From positions 166,066 to 230,065 of the forward strand of contig CAZYIE010000001.1 in the NCBI GenBank assembly GCA_964646755.1: a DNA stretch of 64,000 nt, in the 5' to 3' direction. Below are positions 1 to 8,385 of the stretch, one piece after another. Position numbers and translations under genes: made by a program. Numbering within the stretch: position 1 is the first letter of the stretch; each line of letters begins with the position of its first letter. This DNA is from MVRV01 sp964646755. Its GTDB lineage: Bacteria; Desulfobacterota; Syntrophia; Syntrophales; Smithellaceae. Below the pieces are notes generated by a model. The model was not told the origin of the DNA. It searched no databases and was given only the letters and a program-made list of their open reading frames with translations.

Positions 1-917
1 CCGGCGTAAATTATTATTACATTCGGGATAATCAATCCCGGTAAGAGAGTTTCTTCATCAATCTTATCCTTTATTGAAAAGCCGGCCGGAGAAATATCAA
101 ATATATCGCGTTCCACGTTACCTTTGAAGAAAGGGTGCTTAAAGCTCATCGAAAACGAAGGAACAATGTGTTGGCGGGGGTTGCGCATTTCTCTTCTCGG
201 AAACAATGACATTTGGTTGTTGAGAGGTATAAATACCATTCTGCCGTCAGGCAATTCCATATCATTGCGGATACATCTGCACAAACCGGAAAAAAGCTTA
301 ACACTGTTTAGGGACAGATTGATCAGTACCGATTTTTCCTTATCGAATCCTTTCAGATTTTTAGTCCCGGTTAGTTTGATTCCCAAGCCATTGGGGGCAA
401 AATCTATCAACAGGCCGGGGGCGTTTAACTCTCCCTGAACGACTTTACAGGTTATGTCTGCGCAGCGATAGCGCTTTGTGCGGCGTTTCGTTATCGAGTA
501 ACATCGTTCCGGAATTGTTATGGTGATCTGATTAGCATCTTTGTTGATAATTTCAGTTGCTGCCAAAACTGTCGTATATCCGTCCTCAATCATTAAATAA
601 GAGGGGTTACATTTTTTTAGATCATCCGGATCGTTCTCAATATCCAGCCTGCAGATGAGTTCATCTTTTATACAAGGCTGGGGGTAAGCTTTAATTATAA
701 TTTGTTCGCCTGTTACATCATTATTAAAAAGAATAGAAATATGACCATCGGTAAAGTTTATATGATTCAATTTATTGATCAGTTTTTTGTGGTCCCACAT
801 CCTTTGAATTCCCAGCTCATCAAAAAGCTGTCCATGCTGAAAAATACGCGTGGGTGCGAATTGAGGTGACGTGCTCCGGTCAGAAGCATTCTTGATATTG
901 CAATCTTTTTCCTTCAT
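1..917 (-). CDS. PilZ-like domain protein, 3' end outside window
   Basis: An open frame runs from an ATG at 917 leftward to the window edge without a stop, giving at least 305 residues. About 150 residues in, a segment reads RRTKRYRC and then LLIDFAPNGLGIKL, which follows the PilZ pattern (basic RxxxR box, then a D/N-x-S/A-xxG strand). About 100 residues later a second RR-x-x-RNPR segment is followed by IFDISPAGFSI, a second PilZ-like repeat. PilZ domains bind cyclic di-GMP or act as degenerate protein-binding versions. The protein is probably a cytoplasmic c-di-GMP-responsive regulator; the output domain, if any, lies outside. The Shine-Dalgarno is weak (AAGAGA upstream). PilZ membership is my reading of motif spacing, not a search result. 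Confidence 0.6.
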   Translation of the reverse strand, partial: MKEKDCNIKNASDRSTSPQFAPTRIFQHGQLFDELGIQRMWDHKKLINKLNHINFTDGHISILFNNDVTGEQIIIKAYPQPCIKDELICRLDIENDPDDLKKCNPSYLMIEDGYTTVLAATEIINKDANQITITIPERCYSITKRRTKRYRCADITCKVVQGELNAPGLLIDFAPNGLGIKLTGTKNLKGFDKEKSVLINLSLNSVKLFSGLCRCIRNDMELPDGRMVFIPLNNQMSLFPRREMRNPRQHIVPSFSMSFKHPFFKGNVERDIFDISPAGFSIKDKIDEETLLPGLIIPNVIIIYA

Positions 918-1211
918 CGCATTATCTCTTTTGTCTTTTTTTATGAAAAATGATGAAGCAGTAACAAGTCTAATTTATGTGTATACATTGTGTTAGATAT
1001 AACCGTGAATGTTCATGATTGTCAATGACAAATTGAATATTATCCGGTATTGGCAAATTAAATCCCTGTTTTAAAAAATATTCGAAGATTGGGCTGAAGC
1101 CTTCCAATGTGAGGCAACCGGATTATTGCTCTTGAGCTTTTGTAGTAAATTTGTAATTATGGCTTATCCATTATCCATCGGTGTCGTAATAAGACGTCCT
1201 TTACAGGTTAA

Positions 1212-1367
1212 AAAGCAGATGAAAGAAATATTAATAGCCATCAACGGCTATGCGGTGTTGCGGCCGGACCTATATTGGTGGAGATGCTCATTTATCTGGA
1301 GTGCATCTCTGATCACTGCAACAATATTGCGGAAAACTTTTTGGATATTGAAGAAAAACAACCTTAA
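1212..1367 (+). pseudogene. Decayed C-terminal remnant, PhoU-like (Na/Pi cotransporter type)
   Basis: A stop-to-stop frame without a convincing start reads ...RNINSHQRLC...ILVEMLIYLECISDHCNNIAENFLDIEEKQP and ends at a TAA at 1365-1367. The H-x-x-RL, then LxYLExISDHCxNIAE pattern matches the last helix pair of PhoU domains, as found at the C-terminus of Na+/Pi cotransporters (LERIADHxxNIA). Only about 50 residues survive and the frame upstream is closed by a TAA at 1209, so it is not a functional gene. The rest of the 918-1388 gap holds no other recognisable gene. Confidence 0.4.
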
Positions 1368-1388
1368 TCATCAAAAAGGAGAGAACCG

Positions 1389-2414
1389 ATGGGGAAATAT
1401 TTTAAGCGCTTGAGTGTAATGCTGGTGTGTGCCTTTATAACATTAGCGGGAACAATGGCAAGAAGTGCCGAAACAATCGAACTGAAGATGGCACATTTTA
1501 TGTCACCGATGCATATCCAGCATCAACAGTCTTTTGTGCCGTTTGCCGAGGCAGTGGAAAAGCTGACGGGTGGTAAGGTAAAAATTAAAATATTCCCCGG
1601 TGGCGCCTTAGGTGGCGCACCGGAACTGGCAGATTCAGTGAAGACTGGTATAACAGACATTGCTTTTATTGTTCCTTCTTATACAACCGGCCGTTTTCCG
1701 CGAACATCTGCTTTTGATTTGCCATTCATTTTTAATAATGCGGTGCAGGCGGCAGAAGTATTATATGCGGTTTATGATAAATATCTGGCCGAAGATTTTA
1801 AGGATTATAAAGTGTTGTGGCTTTACAGTTGTGATACCGGCCAATTGCATTCAGTAGGGAAGCCCATTCGGACACTGGCGGATTTGCAGGGAATGAAGAT
1901 GCGCACGCCCTCTTCTTATATGAGTGAAGCACTAAAACTCCTGGGTGCTAATCCTGTATCCATGCCGCTTTCCGATCTTTCCATAGCACTAGATAAACAT
2001 GTTATTGACGGCATGCTGTCACCCGGGACTTCGTTAACTGATTTTAAATTAACCGAAATAATTAAAAACACAACCCAGGTTGATTTTTATATATCGCCAA
2101 TGGCCGTGATTATGAATAAGGGGAAATATAACTCTTTACCCGACTATGCCAAAAAAGCCCTGGATCAGGCGTCAGGAAAGAAATGGGGATTGCGAGCCGC
2201 TAAGATTTATGACGATTATGCGAGATCTTCAATCAAAACTTTAAGTGACACCGGCAAAATAAAAGTTTATCGTTTAACGCGGGAAGAAAAAAAGACGTTC
2301 AGGGAAAAAGTGAGAAAGATGGAAGCGGATTGGGTGGCAAAAAATGCGGTGAAGGGAATACCTGCTCAGGAATTGATGGATAAAATTCATGAGCAGGCAG
2401 CCAGAATTAATTAG
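1389..2414 (+). CDS. dctP: TRAP transporter substrate-binding protein (DctP family)
   Basis: Periplasmic solute-binding subunit of a tripartite ATP-independent periplasmic transporter. The 341-residue product has an N-terminal signal peptide (basic start, hydrophobic LVCAFITLAG core, cleavage near ARSA-ET). The mature protein shows the DctP features: an IKIFPGGALGG segment near residue 60, the LQGMKMRTPSS ligand-binding motif near residue 165 (the Arg that normally pairs with a substrate carboxylate), and the VIDGMLSP segment near 205. An AAGGAGAG Shine-Dalgarno sits just before the ATG. It is followed by the small and large permease genes, the usual operon order. The substrate is probably an organic acid anion, but the sequence does not say which. 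Confidence 0.93.
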   Translation: MGKYFKRLSVMLVCAFITLAGTMARSAETIELKMAHFMSPMHIQHQQSFVPFAEAVEKLTGGKVKIKIFPGGALGGAPELADSVKTGITDIAFIVPSYTTGRFPRTSAFDLPFIFNNAVQAAEVLYAVYDKYLAEDFKDYKVLWLYSCDTGQLHSVGKPIRTLADLQGMKMRTPSSYMSEALKLLGANPVSMPLSDLSIALDKHVIDGMLSPGTSLTDFKLTEIIKNTTQVDFYISPMAVIMNKGKYNSLPDYAKKALDQASGKKWGLRAAKIYDDYARSSIKTLSDTGKIKVYRLTREEKKTFREKVRKMEADWVAKNAVKGIPAQELMDKIHEQAARIN

Positions 2415-2442
2415 CCTTCTTTAAACCGGAGTCGTAAAAGGA

Positions 2443-2949
2443 ATGCAGCAAAAACAGGAAGAAGCAAGTTGGCTTTATAAAACTGCTCATGCACTAAATA
2501 GTATTGGCGTTGTTATAATCTTTTTGCTCATGCTTTTAACTGTGGCGGATGTTGTTCTCAGAAAAATATTTAATAAAGGAATCCTGGGGACGCTGGAAAT
2601 ATCCGAATTCATGATGGTGGCTATTGTGTTCTTTTCGCTGGCCGAAGGGGAGCTCAAAGACCGCAACGTCAATGTTGATCTAATGGTTAACCGGCTATCG
2701 CCAAGGAGTCGGGCGATCATTGATGTCATCGTTAAAATTATCGGGTTTTCGCTATATTGTTTTATCACCTTTGCTGTTTTTGGATATGCCGCCCTGGTGA
2801 AATCTTCCGGTGAAGTTTCTTTGGATTTGTGGTTGCCCAAGTATCCTCTTATTTACATTGTTGCTGTGGCGTTGATTATTTTCAGTGTTGTTCTCTTATT
2901 CCGAATGATTGTTGCTTTGCGAGCGATGTGGCGACTATGGATCCGATAA
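2443..2949 (+). CDS. dctQ: TRAP transporter small permease subunit (DctQ family)
   Basis: Four-helix small membrane subunit of the TRAP transporter, 168 residues, the usual family size. Hydrophobic segments lie at about residues 15-38, 50-70, 90-115 and 130-155. The LEISEFMMVAIVFFSLAEGELKDRNVNVDL stretch between helices 2 and 3 is the typical DctQ signature region. It starts 28 bases after dctP behind an AAAGGA site, and its end overlaps the start of the large permease gene by 13 bases, so translation is probably coupled. Confidence 0.9.
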   Translation: MQQKQEEASWLYKTAHALNSIGVVIIFLLMLLTVADVVLRKIFNKGILGTLEISEFMMVAIVFFSLAEGELKDRNVNVDLMVNRLSPRSRAIIDVIVKIIGFSLYCFITFAVFGYAALVKSSGEVSLDLWLPKYPLIYIVAVALIIFSVVLLFRMIVALRAMWRLWIR

Positions 2950-4249
2950 TTGTTGGACTTGCCGGAATTTTNNNNNNNNNNTGATGATTCTATTTCTGCT
3001 TTTGCGCATGAATATCGGCTTTGCTATGGCTATTGTCGGGTTTGGGGGGTTTGCTATATTAACATCCCTTGATGCCGGCATATCAATGATCGGTATGGTT
3101 GCATATAAGACAGGATCTTCTTATACGTTAACCGTAGTTCCGCTCTTTATTTTGATGGGCTTATTTTCTAATTCTTCCCGGATGGGATATGATTTATATC
3201 AGGCAGTTTACCGCTGGATTGGTTTTTTGCCGGGAGGCCTCGCTATGGCTACGGTTCTTGCTTGTGCCGGTTTTGCGGCCATATCCGGATCGTCTTTGGC
3301 TACGGCAGCAATTATGGGAATGGTAGCCTTGCCGGAAATGAAGCGCTTTAACTATGACAGCGCTCTGGCCACCGGCTGTGTTGCCGCCGGTGGTACGCTG
3401 GGCATCTTAATCCCGCCCAGCACTATAATGATTATCTACGGTATATTAACGGAACAACCGATAGGTACTCTTTTTATCGCCGGTATTCTGCCGGGTATTC
3501 TGTTGACGTTCCTTTTTCTGGGGACAATCTATCTTCTAACCAAGAGAAATCATCTTTTAGCGCCTGCCGGCCCCGGTTTCTCCTGGAAGGAGAGATTGGC
3601 CGCGCTTAAAAACACCGGCGGTGTTATTTTCCTTTTTGCTCTGGTAATTGGCGGTCTATACACGGGCTGGTTTTCACCAACGGAAGCTGCCGGAGTTGGC
3701 GCATTCGGTGCTCTGGTTATTGCATTAATTAAGCGACGCCTTAATCGGCACAGTCTTTTTTTTGCCTTGCGGGAAACCGCACTAACCACGGCAATGATTT
3801 TCACAATTCTGATCGGTGCGAATATTCTGGGCTACTTTATGACAGTCAGCCAGATTCCGGAAAGCCTTTCTCGATTAATAGTAAGCTTTGGACTCAACAA
3901 ATACTTGGTGATATCAATTATTTGTATTATTTATGTTATTCTGGGCTGCTTGATGGAAGGCATGGCCATCATGGTATTGACGCTGCCGGTTGTTTTTCCA
4001 ATTGTTGTTCAAATGGGGTTTGATCCGATCTGGTTTGGAGTTGTGACCACACTATTTATTGAAATGGGCTTGATTACGCCGCCTGTAGGTATAAATGTTT
4101 TTGTCATCAGCGGAATTGCCAAGGATGTTCCGATGTACACGATTTTTCGGGGTATTGCACCGTTTTTTGTTGCCATGGTTATTTGCCTGATCCTGCTGAT
4201 CATTTTTCCACAGATCGCCCTTTTTCTGCCTCAAACCATGGGTCATTAG
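2937..4249 (+). CDS. dctM: TRAP transporter large permease subunit (DctM family), interrupted by N gap
   Basis: Large membrane subunit that carries the Na+ or H+-coupled transport path, with about 12 hydrophobic segments. The true start is the ATG at 2937, giving MDPIIVGLAGIF, the standard DctM N-terminus, but that frame does not match the frame after the 10 N at 2972-2981. The two halves join only if the real gap length is 2 modulo 3. With 2 bases, MDP to RMNIGFAM has the family's usual spacing. After the gap the frame is open to the TAG at 4247-4249, with typical segments such as SGSSLATAAIMG, GTLGILIPPSTIMIIYG and GWFSPTEAAGVGAFGAL. It is the last gene of the dctPQM operon. The broken frame is almost certainly an assembly artefact. 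Confidence 0.88.
2972..2981. other. Assembly gap (10 N) inside dctM
   Basis: A run of ten N between GGAATTTT and TGATGATTC. Ten is a placeholder: frame arguments in dctM require a length of 2 modulo 3, with 2 bases giving the best family-like spacing, or a one-base overlap of the flanking contigs as the alternative. Confidence 0.95.
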
Positions 4250-4414
4250 AAAGTATTGAAAATTTTCATATCTATACTCCATCGCTTTTATCGGCTGGTT
4301 TAGTTGATAGCACCAGGTCGATCCGTCATAAAAATGTATTGCTCTAATTTGCAAAATCTTTTATAATCCAACAACTTATTAATTATCAAACAGATAAGGC
4401 AAGGAGGAATCAGG

Positions 4415-4933
4415 ATGAATAAGAGAATGAGTGCTTTGAAGTTTGCTCTGGAAAATGAACATAAAGAATATGAGTTTTACATGGATAATGCCCGCAGAAC
4501 GAAAAATCTGGCAGGGAAAAATATGTTCAAACAAATTGCCGGTGAAGAAAAGGAACATTACGATGTATTAAAGAAACTGCATGACAAATGGGAAAAACAG
4601 CAGCAATGGCCGGCAAGTGTTCCCTTGAAAGTCAAAAAATCTCTGGCGGAGAGTATTTTAAAAGCGATGGCCGGTAAAAAGTCGTCCCGCATCAAAGGTA
4701 ATGAAGACGATCTAAAAGCGATCCGGACGGCAATAGATTTTGAGGCCAGAGGTGTAGATCTTTACACAAAATTGGAAAAAGGAAGCACCGACCCCAAGGA
4801 AAAAGCTTTTTTTAAGTTAATTGCCGATATTGAACGGACGCATTTTCTCTCACTGCGGCAGACCGAAGAATTCCTGACCGATCCCGTATCCTGGTATCAG
4901 AATGCCGAGAAAACATCGCTAGACGGGGCTTGA
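4415..4933 (+). CDS. Ferritin-like / rubrerythrin-type diiron protein
   Basis: A 172-residue four-helix-bundle protein with two diiron-type half sites: ENEHKEYEFY near residue 13 with GEEKEHYDVL near 44, and DFEARGVDLY near 108 with DIERTHFLSL near 139. This is the E-x6-Y and ExxH spacing of rubrerythrin-like ferritins. No C-terminal rubredoxin domain (CxxC pair) is present, so it is not full rubrerythrin. A role in peroxide or iron handling in an anaerobe is likely by family. An AAGGAGGAA Shine-Dalgarno precedes the ATG. It stands alone: TRAP permease upstream, ABC-F convergent downstream with only 16 bases between stops. Confidence 0.85.
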   Translation: MNKRMSALKFALENEHKEYEFYMDNARRTKNLAGKNMFKQIAGEEKEHYDVLKKLHDKWEKQQQWPASVPLKVKKSLAESILKAMAGKKSSRIKGNEDDLKAIRTAIDFEARGVDLYTKLEKGSTDPKEKAFFKLIADIERTHFLSLRQTEEFLTDPVSWYQNAEKTSLDGA

Positions 4934-4949
4934 TTTTTATTAGTTATGG

Positions 4950-6923
4950 TTATTGATGATTAGAATTATTGTCTGCATTCGCGGCGTCAAATTGTTCCAG
5001 TTGGGAAGTTAATTCTGTCCAGATAGTGTAGGAATGTTCGAGTTCGGAATTAATTTCTTTCAATGCCTTATGGAAAGTCTTAATCTGATTTACGTCTTTG
5101 TGCGTTTGCGGATCACACAGGGTGTCTTCATGTGAAGTTTTTTTTGCTTCTAATAATTCAATTTTTTTCTCAACTGCGGCCAGTTCTTTTTTCCAGACAT
5201 TTTTTGTTTTAGCTAGGCGGTTTCGCTCTTCGGCTTCCAGTCTTTTTTGCTCTTTGCTTTTAAAGGCCTGTTCTTTATCCGGTCGGCCCGGTTTGTCCTC
5301 ATCTTTTAAATCTGTCAACTCAGAGCGCTTTTCAATGAAGTAAGAGTAGTTGCCATTGTAGTAATTTAGTGCTCCGTCTTTTAATTCAAAGACTTTATTG
5401 ACCAGCCGGTCCAGAAAGTAACGGTCATGAGAAACAATGGCTACCGTGCCGGAATAACTGATCAGGGCATCTTGAAAAATATCTTTAGTCTTCAAATCAA
5501 GATGGTTTGTCGGTTCATCCAGGATGAGAAAATTGGTATCCAGCAACAGGAGTTTTAACAGGGCCAGCCTTGATTTTTCGCCCCCCGAGAGCACGGACAC
5601 CGGCTTATAAACATCATCGCCGGAAAAAAGAAATGCACCCAGCAAATTGCGCTTATCCTGATCGGATGCCCTTGAGTGGACGCTGTTGACCTCTTCCCAG
5701 ATTATTCTGTCATAGTTTAGATTCTCTGAACTTTCCTGGGAAAAGAAAGCCATATTTACATCATTGCCGTATTGAACAAGGCCGGCAGATGGTTTTTCGC
5801 TTAAACTCAGCAGGCGTGACAATGTGGATTTTCCGGAGCCGTTAACGCCGACAAATGCCACTTTATCGCCGCGAAATAAAGTGAAATTAAAATTGTCGAT
5901 CACATTCAAACTACCGTAACTGTGACTTAGGTTAGACACCTTCACCACTTCTTTGGCGCTTTTTTTGCCTTCCGGGAATTTCATGGTTACTGCTTTAGTT
6001 TTGGCATCCAGTGTAATGGCCTCAAACTTTTCGAGCATTTTAACGCGGCTCTGAACCTGGCTGGCTTTTGTTGCTTTGTAACGGAAACGTTCCACGAAAT
6101 CTTCTATCTTTTTGATTTGTGCTTTTTGCAGTTCCTGTTCTTTTCTCAAAGCGGCATGGCGCCTTTCCTTCTCTTGGAGATAGTGCGAATAGTTTCCTTT
6201 ATAAATGTGAATATGACGCGCAGCCAGTTCGGCAATCTGGCTGACAATTTTGTCAAGAAAAAACCGGTCGTGGGAAATAACAATGATCGTCCCTGGATAT
6301 TCACGTAAATAGCTCTCCAGCCACTCCATGCTTTCCGTGTCCAGATGGTTGGTCGGCTCATCCAGCAGCATGATGTCCGGTTGTGCCAGAAGAATCGAAG
6401 CCAGCAGGATGCGCATCTTCCAGCCTCCGGAAAAGAGCGAACAATTGCGGGTAAAGTCACTTTCCTTAAAACCAAAACCTTTAAGTATTTGTTTGGCTTT
6501 TGCTTCAAAAGCGTAACCATCCCGGGCGTTAAAGTGGGACATCTGAGTGGAATATGCTTTGGCTATCTTGTTATATTCTGGGGTATGTTGTTTGGCCTGG
6601 GACATTTGTTGCTCGAGGGTTTTTATCGATTCTTCCAGGGCGGACATACCGCTTTTATTCTTCAAATAATCGATTAAATTGACGGGATCGAGTTCCACCA
6701 GATCCTGGGGAAGGTAGCCTATTGTCTTATGTTTGCGGTTAGGGATATCAATCAGGCCGGTGTCCGGATGAACTTGCTCCAGGATTGCCCGAAAGAGTGT
6801 AGTTTTACCCGTTCCGTTATCGCCGACCAGGCCGATGCAGCTTTTCGGATGGATAGTCCAGTTAATATTATCAAATAACTTATTTTCTAAAAAAGATAAA
6901 CTGACGTTTCTTAGATAGATCAT
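4950..6923 (-). CDS. ABC-F family ATP-binding protein
   Basis: Cytoplasmic protein with two ABC cassettes and no membrane segments, 657 residues. Cassette 1 has Walker A GDNGTGKTT (about residue 34), signature LFSGGWKMRI and Walker B MLLDEPTNHLDT. A charged linker of about 80 residues (the P-site tRNA interaction motif region of ABC-F proteins) leads to cassette 2 with GVNGSGKST, LSGGEKSRLAL and LILDEPTNHLDL. The C-terminal 100 residues are a charged coiled coil, as in the Uup/YdiF subgroup. ABC-F proteins act on the ribosome, relieving stalls or giving antibiotic protection. Which subgroup this one belongs to cannot be settled by eye. It is monocistronic. Confidence 0.92.
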   Translation of the reverse strand: MIYLRNVSLSFLENKLFDNINWTIHPKSCIGLVGDNGTGKTTLFRAILEQVHPDTGLIDIPNRKHKTIGYLPQDLVELDPVNLIDYLKNKSGMSALEESIKTLEQQMSQAKQHTPEYNKIAKAYSTQMSHFNARDGYAFEAKAKQILKGFGFKESDFTRNCSLFSGGWKMRILLASILLAQPDIMLLDEPTNHLDTESMEWLESYLREYPGTIIVISHDRFFLDKIVSQIAELAARHIHIYKGNYSHYLQEKERRHAALRKEQELQKAQIKKIEDFVERFRYKATKASQVQSRVKMLEKFEAITLDAKTKAVTMKFPEGKKSAKEVVKVSNLSHSYGSLNVIDNFNFTLFRGDKVAFVGVNGSGKSTLSRLLSLSEKPSAGLVQYGNDVNMAFFSQESSENLNYDRIIWEEVNSVHSRASDQDKRNLLGAFLFSGDDVYKPVSVLSGGEKSRLALLKLLLLDTNFLILDEPTNHLDLKTKDIFQDALISYSGTVAIVSHDRYFLDRLVNKVFELKDGALNYYNGNYSYFIEKRSELTDLKDEDKPGRPDKEQAFKSKEQKRLEAEERNRLAKTKNVWKKELAAVEKKIELLEAKKTSHEDTLCDPQTHKDVNQIKTFHKALKEINSELEHSYTIWTELTSQLEQFDAANADNNSNHQ

Positions 6924-7849
6924 TCCTACTCCCGCTTATTCCGTTGCCAATTCAACGATGATACCGTGGCGGCTGGGAGGCTTATTATACATACGTTGAG
7001 AAAGCCGACGACCCCGGCCTGCGAGACTGTGTCGTAATTGTATTGCGACATATTATTTGCCCCGTAATTACCGTTCTTTGACAATAGAATATTAGAAACT
7101 TGTTAAAATGCAATAAATGAGAAATCTATGCCACTCTATTGGTTGATGTTTTCTATATATTTTGCCTCATAATTAACTCTGGACATGATGTCCTCGGGCT
7201 TCAACTACTTACTGCTACCGTATTGATACATCAGAACATTTTTATCTAGTTGTCGACGCCAAAGATGGTAATCATTTTGGCCATGTTAAAACAGGTTGCT
7301 GATGTACCCGAATGGATGTTCTACTTTCGTTTTCCTTCGAGCATAAATTGCCTGCGATTGAGCTTCCAATTTCAGTTTAATATCTTCATTGTGCAGTCTT
7401 GCAAACAGGAAGGAGCAGCAAAATAGTCATAAAGATAACAAGAATATTTTCATTAAAAGCCCTCCTGCTGGATTCCCCGGTCACCCTGCATGCGCTGGGT
7501 GATAAAGGGGAATGGCGGATGATTTGTTTTTCAGAAAAGCGAGGTAACGATAAACGAATGTCAACAATATTGCAATTATTTTATGCCAATACGCACAACG
7601 CCAAGACAAGTTCATCTCACATGCTTGGTCGAGTCTTTTCGGCTCGACTTAACAAAGTTAGAAAGCACAAGAAATTTGTTGTTGATTATTTTTGCATCCA
7701 TTCCGGCAATGTCCATTCCGGCAATTGCGAATTTGTCGCCTGCGAGTATAATACTTCTGGAGATATATTAATTTCATTAAATGTCTTCTTAAATCGAGTC
7801 GCAAAGGCTTGATCTACCCGAGGAAGCAGTTACTTCTACAATTGGCACC
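6924..7849. other. Gene-poor stretch
   Basis: About 0.9 kb with no convincing intact gene. It holds a transposase remnant on the minus strand (7286-7407), an 8-bp hairpin at 7628-7648 (GTCGAGTC / GGCTCGAC with one G-T pair, loop TTTTC), and a short direct repeat TCCATTCCGGCAAT in two copies near 7697-7726. A plus-strand open frame of 137 codons (7399-7812) has neither a Shine-Dalgarno nor protein-like composition, so it is not called. Confidence 0.6.
7286..7407 (-). pseudogene. Transposase C-terminal remnant
   Basis: On the minus strand a 40-residue frame reads LFARLHNEDIKLKLEA, then SQAIYARRKTKVEHPFGYISNLF and a TAA. The YxRRKxxVEHPFGxI block is the C-terminal motif of IS1182/IS4-like DDE transposases, where the Glu is the last catalytic acid. 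Nothing upstream in any frame continues the transposase, and no inverted repeats are visible, so it is a relic of a deleted insertion sequence. Confidence 0.55.
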
Positions 7850-8341
7850 TCACATTTTGCCGGCTAAGCAATGCAATCCTCTTTTCTCCATATTCCAGTA
7901 AACGCATTTCTCCGGCCAGGTGCGGCAGATTTCCGCATATTTTCCAGACACTTTCGAAATTATAATGGGATTGTTATTATATTTATCCAGAATAGTGGAA
8001 GCTTCTTCTTTCGTTACATATTTTGCATTTCCGGCTTCCACCATGGCAACGGCCAGTTCATCCAAAAATACAGATTCCGTCAAGGGAGATTCAGGAAACA
8101 ATTTTCGGCACACGCGCTGCCCGACTGCACAAGTCNNNNNNNNNNAAGTCGCCGCATCTGTAATAAAATTCTTCGCTTTTTCACTTGTCAGGATCATTGC
8201 CTCAAACTTACTGACATTTTTGAGCATCATCTTTCCCAAATCGGTATCCGCCATTGATCCGGGAGTTGAATCAAAAACCATAAACGCCAACTTAACGCTC
8301 TCCAGCATTTTCCCTGAAATGTAGTCACTAATTTCTGCCAT
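7850..8341 (-). CDS. Conserved cysteine-containing protein of unknown function, spanning an N gap
   Basis: I do not recognise a named family. Starting at the ATG at 8341 (behind AAAGGAGAATGAC) it reads MAEISDYISGKMLESVKLAFMVF, a helical N-terminal half, then after the gap a Cys-rich half: TCAVGQRVC, EICRTWPEKCVYWN, KRGLHC. The spaced cysteines suggest metal or Fe-S binding, without a standard motif. It lies 44 bases downstream of a TetR gene on the same strand and is probably co-transcribed with it. The N run keeps the frame open; merging the repeated GACTT at its edges would also keep it, giving DAATCAVGQRVC. The upstream in-frame ATG (MHEKKEND) is less likely because the Shine-Dalgarno lies inside that extension. 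Confidence 0.7.
   Translation of the reverse strand: MAEISDYISGKMLESVKLAFMVFDSTPGSMADTDLGKMMLKNVSKFEAMILTSEKAKNFITDAATXXXXTCAVGQRVCRKLFPESPLTESVFLDELAVAMVEAGNAKYVTKEEASTILDKYNNNPIIISKVSGKYAEICRTWPEKCVYWNMEKRGLHCLAGKM
8136..8145. other. Assembly gap (10 N) with 5-bp repeat at both edges
   Basis: Ten N flanked on both sides by AAGTC (GACTT on the coding strand). The repeat suggests that two contig ends overlap by 5 bp and were joined with a placeholder. Removing the N and one copy takes out 15 bases and leaves the frame intact. Confidence 0.9.
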
Positions 8342-8385
8342 GTCATTCTCCTTTTTTTCATGCATTTTTTATTAAAAAGGACGAT

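Noticed and set aside
124..438. 104-codon plus-strand open frame at the left edge
   Set aside because: Antisense shadow of the minus-strand PilZ-like gene, whose frame is open over the whole stretch with recognisable motifs.
1126..1413. 95-codon plus-strand open frame before dctP
   Set aside because: It overlaps the dctP start and its translation does not look like a protein; a different frame in the same DNA carries the PhoU-like remnant.
7628..7648. 8-bp hairpin as an intrinsic terminator
   Set aside because: No gene ends there and no U run follows.
7399..7812. 137-codon plus-strand open frame in the gene desert
   Set aside because: No ribosome site, implausible composition, and it overlaps the transposase relic on the other strand.
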